Positions 1-4,973 of a stretch of 6,908 nt of DNA are shown piece by piece. The number at the start of each line of letters is the position of its first letter. Position 1 is the stretch's first letter. Position numbers and translations under genes: made by a program. This stretch comes from Hyphomicrobiales bacterium (GTDB lineage: Bacteria; Pseudomonadota; Alphaproteobacteria; Rhizobiales; Devosiaceae): the NCBI GenBank assembly GCA_027082895.1, contig JALWTJ010000203.1, positions 1 to 6,908 of the forward strand, in the 5' to 3' direction. The notes under the pieces are model-generated. The model was not told the DNA's origin. It did not search any database and saw only the letters and a program-made list of their open reading frames with translations.

Positions 1-635
1 GGAGTGCCCAGCCGCCCCATGGGCTGGCGGTCAATGAACATCTGGCGGGCCTTCTGCGCGCTGATGCCCTGTTCGGCCGCCAGCGCGGCAATCCTTTCGT
101 CAAGGGAAGGGGACTGGGTGGTACCCGGACACACCGCGTTGCACCGGATGCCATGCGCCAGATAGTCCGCGGCCACCGCCTTGACCAGTCCGATTACCCC
201 GCCCTTGGCCGCTCCGTAGGCCGCCCGGTTGGGAAAACCCTTGATGGAGGAGGCAATGGAAGCAATGGCAACGATGCTGCCCCCGTTCTGCTTCATGCGC
301 ATTACCCCGAGACGCAGGGCAATATAGGCGCTGTCCAGCGTCAGGGCCATGCATTTGCGCCAGTCCGCCGGCGTGCAATCCTCGATGGTGCCATGATGCA
401 CCCAGCCCACCCCGTGCACGAGCACGTCCAGCCTGTCGAAATTGGCAAGGAAACCGCCAAGGGCGTCCTCGCTGGCGCAATCCAGCACCACCGGTTCCAT
501 GCCCGTGACGTCGGCCAGAGCGTCCGGGTTGTTGTCCAGCGCATAGACCGTTGCGCCTTCCTTTGCCAGACGTTCGGCAGTGGCCCGACCGATTCCCTGC
601 CCGGCGGCGGTTACGATGGCAATCTTGTCTTTCAT
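1..635 (-). CDS. SDR oxidoreductase, DHRS6 / 2-keto-3-deoxy-L-fuconate dehydrogenase-like (3' end cut by window)
   Basis: Reading from ATG at 635 gives 211 residues with no stop before the edge; about 40 C-terminal residues of a normal 250-aa SDR are missing. Visible motifs: Rossmann glycine motif TAAGQGIG (residues 9-16), Asp34 at the end of strand 2 (suggests NAD(H)), the NNAG region as HGVG (74-77), Ser126, Tyr140 and Lys144 as catalytic triad, and CPGT at 169-172. HHGT at 80-83, Arg137, Arg181 and Arg203 match the pattern I recall for human DHRS6, where three arginines bind the substrate carboxylate. Bacterial members of this group include the 2-keto-3-deoxy-L-fuconate dehydrogenases of the non-phosphorylative L-fucose route. 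I infer oxidation of a 2-keto-3-deoxy sugar acid in the cytoplasm. A Shine-Dalgarno AAGGA lies just upstream and the gap to the preceding SDR is 10 bp, so the two are probably cotranscribed. Exact substrate is unproven; a 3-hydroxybutyrate-type hydroxyacid is the main alternative. Confidence 0.88.
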   Translation of the reverse strand, partial: MKDKIAIVTAAGQGIGRATAERLAKEGATVYALDNNPDALADVTGMEPVVLDCASEDALGGFLANFDRLDVLVHGVGWVHHGTIEDCTPADWRKCMALTLDSAYIALRLGVMRMKQNGGSIVAIASIASSIKGFPNRAAYGAAKGGVIGLVKAVAADYLAHGIRCNAVCPGTTQSPSLDERIAALAAEQGISAQKARQMFIDRQPMGRLGT

Positions 636-645
636 CCTGTTTCCT

Positions 646-1425
646 TCAGCGTTGGGATACCTTGTTGCGCCCGATGACCGGATATTGTTCCAGGTCGCAT
701 ACCTGCCCGCTGACCGGCGCACTCTGACCGGACAGCCAGAAGGCCACATGGGCAGCAATGGTTTTGGGGGGCAGAAGGGCGCCGCTCGGGACGAAGTCCG
801 CCGGAATGTGCTCCTGCCAGTCATCCCCGTGCCCTTCAGCCCGTTGCAGCTCGTCTTCGGATTCCGTGAGCGTCCAGCCCACATTGAGCTGGTTGATGCG
901 GATGTTGAAGTTGCCCAATGTGTCGCCAAGGTTGCGGGTCGCCGTCATCAGCGCGCCCTTTCCCATGGAATAGAGCAGCAGATTGTGGGCGCCACACCAG
1001 GCATTGGTGGATCCGATGTTGACAATGGAGCCGCCGCTGTCCTGCTTCTTCATCACCCGCACCGCGTGCTGGACAAGGGCCAGGGGCGCCCCGGCATTGA
1101 CCCGCATCATGCGGGCAAATTCCGTGTCATTCACCTGATCCAGGGTGTGCCGTCCGAGATCGGCCGCATTGTTGACCAGCCCGTCCACCCGTCCGAACGT
1201 TTCCAGCGTCTGCGCCACGATGCGTGAAGGGGCGCTTGCCTCGATCAGGTCGGCAACGATGCCCGCCGCCCCGGTCCCCAAACGGGAAACGGCCGTTTCC
1301 ACCGCTTCCGCGTTGCGGCCATGCACCATGACCTTTGCACCAAGGGACAGGCAGTGCCGTGCCGTGGCAAAGCCGATTCCGCTGTTGGCGCCGGTGATGA
1401 TGATGACGCGGTCCTTGAGCATCAC
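646..1425 (-). CDS. SDR oxidoreductase, candidate aldose 1-dehydrogenase
   Basis: A complete 259-aa classical SDR. Motifs: TGANSGIG at 11-18 (dinucleotide-binding glycines), HGRN at 35-38 after strand 2, where Arg37 suggests NADP(H) preference, NNAAD at 85-89, catalytic Ser139, Tyr152 and Lys156 (YSMGK). After strand 6 the usual PG motif is replaced by NVGW (181-184). The start is either GTG at 1425, giving a GTGA overlap with the lactonase stop, or the adjacent ATG at 1422; both leave the fold intact. GGGGA in the lactonase's 3' end can serve as ribosome-binding site, so translation is likely coupled. Because it is paired with a sugar lactonase and a sugar ABC importer, I infer oxidation of the imported aldose at C1 to an aldonolactone. 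A later step in the same pathway is an alternative. The family call is firm; the substrate is inference. Confidence 0.92.
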   Translation of the reverse strand: MMLKDRVIIITGANSGIGFATARHCLSLGAKVMVHGRNAEAVETAVSRLGTGAAGIVADLIEASAPSRIVAQTLETFGRVDGLVNNAADLGRHTLDQVNDTEFARMMRVNAGAPLALVQHAVRVMKKQDSGGSIVNIGSTNAWCGAHNLLLYSMGKGALMTATRNLGDTLGNFNIRINQLNVGWTLTESEDELQRAEGHGDDWQEHIPADFVPSGALLPPKTIAAHVAFWLSGQSAPVSGQVCDLEQYPVIGRNKVSQR

Positions 1426-2288
1426 AATGTCCCCGCAAAGGCAGGTTCGGGCAGGCCCCGGAACCCGGGTTCAATGGAAAACAGATCCCCGTCCAGTTCC
1501 GTATCGGGAACCGGATCGTTTGCGCGTCCTATCTTGGCCGACGTGACGAACAGGGTTTTCATGTCCGGTCCGCCAAACGCTACCGAGGTAGGACGGGCCA
1601 CGGGCATCTCGATTTCCATGTCCAGGCAGCCACTGGGATGATAGCGCGAAATGCGCCATCCGTCCCAATGGGCGTTCCACAATCCCCCTGCGCTGTCCAC
1701 GCTCATGCCATCCGGATAGCCGGCCCCGTCGGACAGGGTGGCAAAGATTTCCAGCGTTCCTGCCGTGCCGGTTTCCGCATCCCAAGTGGCGGTAAAAATG
1801 CGCCGTGTGGGGGAATCGGCAAAATAGATGCGCGTTCCATCGGGGGAAAAGGCAGGCCCGTTCAGCACGATCCCCGGATTCCACTGGCGAACTTCTGCGC
1901 CGCGGAAATGCATCAGGCATCCGCTTGCTTCTTTTTCGTTTACATCCTTGGAACCGAAAACGAACGCGCCGCTGCGGTCACACTTTCCATCGTTCATCAG
2001 GTTGTCCGGCCCGATCAGTTCATCCCGTCCCAGGCTGGTCAGGGTGCCCGTATCCGGGTCCAGAAAATAAAGGCCGCGCCCGGCTGCCGCCAGCAGCCGG
2101 CCGTCTTTCAACCGGGCGAAACTGCCCACCATCAGCTTCGTGTCTGTTGTTCGCAGTCCGCTATTCGGACTCCATGCCATCAGTTTGCGCCCGATAATGT
2201 CCACGAACAGCAATTCCCCCCGCTCCTCCATCCAGACCGGCCCTTCACCCAGCAGGCAGTTGCAGTGTGCCACATGCATGACCTTCAT
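1422..2288 (-). CDS. SMP-30/gluconolactonase/LRE-family sugar lactonase
   Basis: 288 aa, the usual length for this six-bladed beta-propeller family. It hydrolyses aldonolactones to aldonic acids using one divalent metal ion in the central channel. Conserved family blocks are visible: LGEGPVW with metal ligand Glu15, NLMNDGKCD with Asn99 and Asp100, LNGPAFSPDG with Asn143, and YPDGMSVD with Asp193, which correspond to Glu18, Asn103, Asn154 and Asp204 of human SMP-30. There is no signal peptide, so it is cytoplasmic. I chose ATG at 2288 over an upstream in-frame ATG at 2327 because AGGAGG sits 6 nt before it and the family blocks start right after. It lies 59 bp downstream of the LacI gene and its stop overlaps the following SDR start. 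In context it should open the lactone made by one of the SDRs. Which lactone is unknown. Confidence 0.93.
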   Translation of the reverse strand: MKVMHVAHCNCLLGEGPVWMEERGELLFVDIIGRKLMAWSPNSGLRTTDTKLMVGSFARLKDGRLLAAAGRGLYFLDPDTGTLTSLGRDELIGPDNLMNDGKCDRSGAFVFGSKDVNEKEASGCLMHFRGAEVRQWNPGIVLNGPAFSPDGTRIYFADSPTRRIFTATWDAETGTAGTLEIFATLSDGAGYPDGMSVDSAGGLWNAHWDGWRISRYHPSGCLDMEIEMPVARPTSVAFGGPDMKTLFVTSAKIGRANDPVPDTELDGDLFSIEPGFRGLPEPAFAGTL

Positions 2289-2347
2289 CTGTCCCCTCCT
2301 TTTGTCCGATCCCTTTGCCGTGTGCAAAATCCTTTTCCTGCCCTAAT

Positions 2348-3370
2348 CTATGCCGAATCCCGGATAATGAGCTTTCCCTTTATCAATTCTCCGGCCACGG
2401 CCAGCGGCTCGCCTCCCTCTACTCCGAGCAATGTCTTGACCGAACGGACGCCGATATGGTGCGCATCCTGGGCCACGGTGGTCAGGGAGGGGGTGGTGAA
2501 GCGGGAAAAATGCTGGTTGTCGTGCCCGGCAATGCGCAGGTCGCAATCGGCCCCCTTGCCCACCTTCAGTCCCAGCTTGCCCGCCGCCGACAGGACGCCG
2601 AGCGCCACCCGGTCGTTGATGCACATGATGGTGCTGACATCGCGAGTCTTTTCCGGCGGCAGTTCCATGAATTGTTCATATCCAAACCGCTCGAAATTCT
2701 CCCGGACGGCAATCGGCTCCGGATTGAGAACGACCGGTTCGAGACCCAGTTCGCCCATGCGGCGCACATAGGCCTGCTGCCGTTCCACGATATTGACGTT
2801 GAGCGGGGGCAGGGTGAGATAGGCCGGCGGGGTGCCCGAGCGGCACAGATAGTCGATCAGCATGGGCACGGAATGCCCGTTGTCGGTGCCGAAATAGGGA
2901 TGGCCTTCTTTCAGCCGGGAATCCATGAACACCATCGGAATGTGCCGCTGCGTGCGCTCCACCGCCCGGATGTTGGTCGAAAAGCCGCACGGCGCCATGG
3001 CAATGCCCGCCGGGTTGAGGGATTGCAGCCGGTCCAGCGCCTTCGTTTCCATTTCCGCATCATGGTGGGAAAGCTGCAGGACAGTCAGATAACCCTGTTC
3101 CTCCGCGAATACCTCGATGGTGCTGACAAGGGCGGAAAAGAACGGATCGATGATCGAGGGCACGATGATGCCGATTGCCTTCGTCCGGCGTCGTCCCAGA
3201 TTGGAGGCATGGAAATTGGGCCGGTAGTCCAGATCCTGCAGCCCCCGGTCAATGATCTTCCGGGTCGATTCCCGAACCGAGTTCCGATCATTGAAATAGC
3301 GCGACACCGTGGGGCGGGACAGGCCGATGGCGTCAGCGAATTCGGCCATGGTCAGGTTCTTTTTGTTCAC
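2348..3370 (-). CDS. LacI/GalR-family transcriptional regulator
   Basis: 340 aa, normal family length. The N-terminal helix-turn-helix covers about residues 6-30 (LTMAEFADAIGLSRPTVSRYF), followed by the hinge helix at 51-60 (PNFHASNLGR, with the minor-groove leucine at 58). The effector domain resembles periplasmic sugar-binding proteins: GIIVPSIIDPFF at 67-78, CINDRVALGVL at 250-260, AGHDN at 281-285, LTTVAQD at 296-302 and the terminal IIRDS at 335-339. The start is GTG at 3370; the next in-frame ATG (residue 8) would remove the first residues of the DNA-binding domain. No strong Shine-Dalgarno is visible. It is the first gene of the leftward set and faces a perfect palindrome in the divergent intergenic region, so I infer a local repressor of both gene sets, probably autoregulated, released by the imported sugar or a pathway intermediate. 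Confidence 0.95.
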   Translation of the reverse strand: MNKKNLTMAEFADAIGLSRPTVSRYFNDRNSVRESTRKIIDRGLQDLDYRPNFHASNLGRRRTKAIGIIVPSIIDPFFSALVSTIEVFAEEQGYLTVLQLSHHDAEMETKALDRLQSLNPAGIAMAPCGFSTNIRAVERTQRHIPMVFMDSRLKEGHPYFGTDNGHSVPMLIDYLCRSGTPPAYLTLPPLNVNIVERQQAYVRRMGELGLEPVVLNPEPIAVRENFERFGYEQFMELPPEKTRDVSTIMCINDRVALGVLSAAGKLGLKVGKGADCDLRIAGHDNQHFSRFTTPSLTTVAQDAHHIGVRSVKTLLGVEGGEPLAVAGELIKGKLIIRDSA

Positions 3371-3384
3371 GGCTGAACTTTCAT
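3367..3384 (-). other. Possible five-codon upstream ORF coupled to the lacI-type GTG start
   Basis: Directly upstream of the regulator, ATG at 3384-3382 opens a five-codon frame (MKVQP) whose TGA at 3369-3367 overlaps the regulator's GTG start as GTGA. Since the GTG has no good Shine-Dalgarno, termination and reinitiation here could feed the regulator. The mini-ORF's own ribosome-binding site is also weak, so this may be chance. Confidence 0.2.
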
Positions 3385-3500
3385 TGCATCATCAATCCGA
3401 GGCTCTTTCAGCAGAAAACAAGGCCCATTGCACCCGATAAATTGCTTCCGCCTGCCACTGCTCGCCCGTTTTGCGGTGCCGGGAGGCGGTTTGTGCGTGC

Positions 3501-3528
3501 TTGACAAGCTACACAAGCCAAGTTTAAG
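3501..3528 (+). promoter_or_regulatory. Candidate sigma-70 promoter for the transporter genes
   Basis: A perfect -35 hexamer TTGACA (3501-3506) is followed after 16 bp by TTTAAG (3523-3528), which matches four of six -10 positions. The predicted transcription start, near 3535, falls inside the palindrome at 3528-3543. That geometry fits simple repression by blocking RNA polymerase. The -10 is weak and the spacing is one below optimum. Confidence 0.45.
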
Positions 3529-3550
3529 TTTACACGTGTAAACATTAAAC
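3522..3550. promoter_or_regulatory. Probable LacI-family operator palindrome
   Basis: The core GTTTACACGTGTAAAC (3528-3543) is a perfect 16-bp palindrome with the central CG step typical of LacI/GalR operators. Outer arms GTTTAA (3522-3527) and TTAAAC (3545-3550) extend the dyad with a single offset base at 3544. It is AT-rich within a GC-rich region, lies in the gap shared by the divergent gene sets, and overlaps the predicted start of the rightward transcript. The binding protein is inferred to be the adjacent LacI-type regulator; no second copy was seen elsewhere in the window. Confidence 0.75.
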
Positions 3551-3616
3551 GGGAGAGCACGCCAAATCAACCATCTTTGCACATTCTCCTGAAATCCGGG
3601 CCGGGCGCAGCTTTCA

Positions 3617-3630
3617 CATGCCCGGGCATG
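3617..3630. repeat. 14-bp perfect palindrome
   Basis: CATGCCCGGGCATG reads identically on both strands. It lies in the leader of the transporter genes and could be a short RNA hairpin or a protein-binding dyad. A related string, CATGCCGGGG, recurs in the hairpin at 4903-4939. Confidence 0.6.
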
Positions 3631-3678
3631 GCCGGGGGAGCGGTGCTGACGATGCAAGGGGTGCATGCCTTGTGTTTG

Positions 3679-3698
3679 CACACCGCCATGGCGGTGTG
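3679..3698. repeat. 20-bp perfect palindrome
   Basis: The ten bases from 3679 (CACACCGCCA) are mirrored exactly on the other strand through 3698. In RNA this gives an 8-bp GC-rich stem with a four-base CAUG loop. No U-tract follows, so it is not an intrinsic terminator. A protein-binding site or a regulatory hairpin are both possible. Confidence 0.65.
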
Positions 3699-3824
3699 TC
3701 GCAGCGCATATCTGGTGTCGGCGTGTTCAGGTGGCCGGCCCCGCGTGAACAAAGAACAATAACGACCGTCGAAACGAAATTGGCGGCAAAAGGAAACCCG
3801 GATATCGGGACAATCGTTTCAAAC

Positions 3825-3836
3825 GGAGGAACCAAA
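3825..3836 (+). promoter_or_regulatory. Ribosome-binding site of the binding-protein gene
   Basis: GGAGGA at 3825-3830 lies 6 nt before ATG at 3837. It is the strongest Shine-Dalgarno on the plus strand here and fixes the start of the binding protein, ruling out the frame's upstream ATG at 3618. Confidence 0.85.
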
Positions 3837-4820
3837 ATGAAGAATGTGTTCAAGCTCGGAGCAGGAATTGCCATGGCGGCAATGCTGTCATCGGGCAGTG
3901 CCTATGCCCAGGAAGACACCATCACCATCGGCTTTTTGCCCGGCGTGGTCGATCCCTTTTATCAGGTCATGGAACTGGGAGTGAATGCCGCCGCCGAATC
4001 CCTGGGCATCAACGTGGTCACCCAGGTGCCCCCCACATGGGGCGTGGAAACCCAGACCCCGATCCTTGATGCCATGGTTGCAAGGGGCGATATCGACTAT
4101 CTGATCATTGCTCCCACCGACAAGGACCAGATGGTCGGCCCCCTCCAGAACGCCGTTGATGCGGGGATAAAGGTCATCACCGTGGACACGTTCCTTGGCG
4201 ATGGCGACTACAAGAACGGCCCCGTAACCTTCCCGCTGAGCGCCATCGGTTCGGATAATGTGGAAGGGGGGCGCATTGCCGCCCGCGGACTTGCCGAAGC
4301 CATCGGGGGTGAAGGCAAGGTCTATATCAACTCCACCAACCCCAACGTGAGTTCGGTCGAAGACCGGGCCACCGGCTTCAAGGAAGTGATGGACAATGAA
4401 TATCCGGGCATCGAGGTGGTCGGCCTTGATTTCAATCTGGACGACATGAACACCGCCGTTCAGCAGACCGCGGCCACCCTTGAAAGGGTTCCCGATCTGG
4501 CCGGTGTGTTCGGCACCAACGTGTTCAGCGCGCAAGGGGCCGGCACGGCGGTAGTCAATGCAGGTCTTGGCGGTGCCGTGCAGGTGGTGGCCTATGATGC
4601 GACGCAGTTTGCCATCGAGCAGCTGCGCGAAGGGGTAGTTTCCCTCGTTCTGGCACAAAAGCCCTACGACATGGGATATCTGGCCGTGCAGTTTGCCGCC
4701 GCCGATGCCGGTGGTGTGACGTCGTTGCCGCCGCGGGTAGAAACCGGTTTTGCCATCATCAGCCGCGACAATGTGGATGATCCGGCAGTGGCCCGCTTCA
4801 TCTACCAGGTTCCCGAATAA
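3837..4820 (+). CDS. Periplasmic sugar-binding protein of a CUT2-type ABC importer (RbsB-like)
   Basis: 327 aa with a Sec signal peptide: basic MKNVFK, a hydrophobic core to about residue 19, and cleavage expected after AYA (22-24). The mature part is a type I periplasmic-binding fold of the ribose/galactose class. Positions matching the sugar contacts of E. coli RbsB can be traced: VDPFY at 38-42, Asp117, Arg177 (VEDRATGF), Asn228 (GTNVF), Asp254 (YDATQ) and Gln274 (AQKP). RbsB Arg90 corresponds to Thr118 here, so the ligand or its pose probably differs from ribose. It captures a sugar in the periplasm and hands it to the permease encoded downstream. Start chosen for the signal peptide and strong ribosome-binding site. 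The ligand is unknown; the catabolic genes suggest an aldose. Confidence 0.95.
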   Translation: MKNVFKLGAGIAMAAMLSSGSAYAQEDTITIGFLPGVVDPFYQVMELGVNAAAESLGINVVTQVPPTWGVETQTPILDAMVARGDIDYLIIAPTDKDQMVGPLQNAVDAGIKVITVDTFLGDGDYKNGPVTFPLSAIGSDNVEGGRIAARGLAEAIGGEGKVYINSTNPNVSSVEDRATGFKEVMDNEYPGIEVVGLDFNLDDMNTAVQQTAATLERVPDLAGVFGTNVFSAQGAGTAVVNAGLGGAVQVVAYDATQFAIEQLREGVVSLVLAQKPYDMGYLAVQFAAADAGGVTSLPPRVETGFAIISRDNVDDPAVARFIYQVPE

Positions 4821-4836
4821 GAACCTTCTCCCCCCG

Positions 4837-4856
4837 GGGGGGCGGCAACGCCCCCC
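4837..4856 (+). repeat. 8-bp GC hairpin closed by a GCAA tetraloop
   Basis: GGGGGGCG (4837-4844) pairs perfectly with CGCCCCCC (4849-4856) around GCAA, a stable GNRA loop. It begins 16 nt after the binding-protein stop. AAAA, not U, follows. Six C residues at 4830-4835 just upstream could compete for the G run. Confidence 0.7.
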
Positions 4857-4860
4857 AAAA

Positions 4861-4888
4861 CGCTCCCGGAACCAACCCGGGGCGAGCG
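4861..4888 (+). repeat. Imperfect stem-loop
   Basis: CGCTC (4861-4865) pairs with GAGCG (4884-4888), and CCGG (4866-4869) with CCGG (4877-4880), leaving a three-base bulge GGC at 4881-4883. It is the weakest of the three hairpins in this spacer. Confidence 0.5.
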
Positions 4889-4902
4889 CTGATGCGCCAC
4901 GG

Positions 4903-4939
4903 ACATGCCGGGGACGAATTTACCGCGTCCCCGGCATGT
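4903..4939 (+). repeat. 14-bp perfect hairpin upstream of the permease gene
   Basis: ACATGCCGGGGACG (4903-4916) is exactly complementary to 4926-4939, with a 9-nt loop. It ends 34 nt before the permease start. An in-frame ATG at 4905 is buried in its 5' arm, which argues against that start. The short T run at 4968-4972 is too far away to make this an intrinsic terminator. Confidence 0.75.
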
Positions 4940-4973
4940 GCAACACTGTCCCCCCCAATGTCAGGTGTTTTTC

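Larger units (their letters stand above)
3371..3836. promoter_or_regulatory. Divergent intergenic control region
   Basis: This 466-bp stretch separates the leftward regulator and catabolic genes from the rightward transporter genes. It contains a perfect CG-centred palindrome (3528-3543), a plus-strand promoter candidate (3501-3528) and a GC-rich leader with several inverted repeats before the binding-protein gene. I could not identify a convincing minus-strand promoter by eye. Short open frames inside it lack ribosome-binding sites and look non-coding. Confidence 0.7.
3544..3836 (+). other. Long structured 5' leader of the transporter transcript
   Basis: If transcription starts near 3535, the binding-protein mRNA carries about 300 nt of leader. 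It contains a 14-bp perfect palindrome (3617-3630), a 20-bp perfect palindrome (3679-3698), a GTTCA/TGAAC stem (3725-3729 with 3746-3750) and a small CCCG/CGGG hairpin (3797-3800 with 3806-3809). Several arms can pair in alternative ways: GCGGTG at 3640-3645 and the right arm of the 20-bp palindrome both complement CACCGC at 3681-3686. The last 85 nt are purine-rich and mostly open, ending in a strong ribosome-binding site. I recognise no known riboswitch class and see no terminator U-tract, so the role is unknown. Confidence 0.4.
4821..4973 (+). other. Structured intercistronic spacer with three stem-loops
   Basis: The 153 nt between binding protein and permease hold three consecutive inverted repeats: 4837-4856, 4861-4888 and 4903-4939. 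None is followed directly by a U-tract, so intrinsic termination is not supported. Hairpins after the binding-protein gene are known in other importer operons (the malE-malF REP elements) to keep the upstream message abundant relative to the permease; I infer the same role. Confidence 0.55.

Noticed and set aside
1..2288. Sulfoquinovose Entner-Doudoroff (sulfo-ED) gene set
   Set aside because: An SDR plus an SMP-30 lactonase fits in part, but no aldehyde dehydrogenase, aldolase or sulfonate exporter is visible, and the second SDR looks like a keto-acid dehydrogenase.
2289..2347. Terminator or separate promoter between regulator and lactonase
   Set aside because: No inverted repeat and no convincing -35/-10 pair in these 59 bp, so cotranscription is the simpler reading.
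153..3376. Long plus-strand open frames opposite the regulator, lactonase and SDR genes (for example 153-677, 580-1227, 1638-2771, 2315-3376)
   Set aside because: They are antisense to genes with complete family motifs, lack ribosome-binding sites and give low-complexity His/Arg/Gly-rich products typical of GC-rich shadow frames.
3577..3762. 61-aa open frame in the leader
   Set aside because: No Shine-Dalgarno, no recognisable domain, and it spans the palindromes; probably chance.
3618..3836. N-terminal extension of the binding protein from ATG 3618
   Set aside because: It would place 73 residues before a clear signal peptide, has no ribosome-binding site, and GGAGGA precedes ATG 3837. The open frame through the leader is coincidental.
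4837..4856. Intrinsic terminator after the binding-protein gene
   Set aside because: The GC stem is strong but followed by AAAA on the plus strand, and the minus strand also lacks a usable U-tract at the right position.
4905..4973. Permease start at ATG 4905
   Set aside because: The codon lies in the 5' arm of a 14-bp perfect hairpin, and the added residues do not resemble the family N-terminus.
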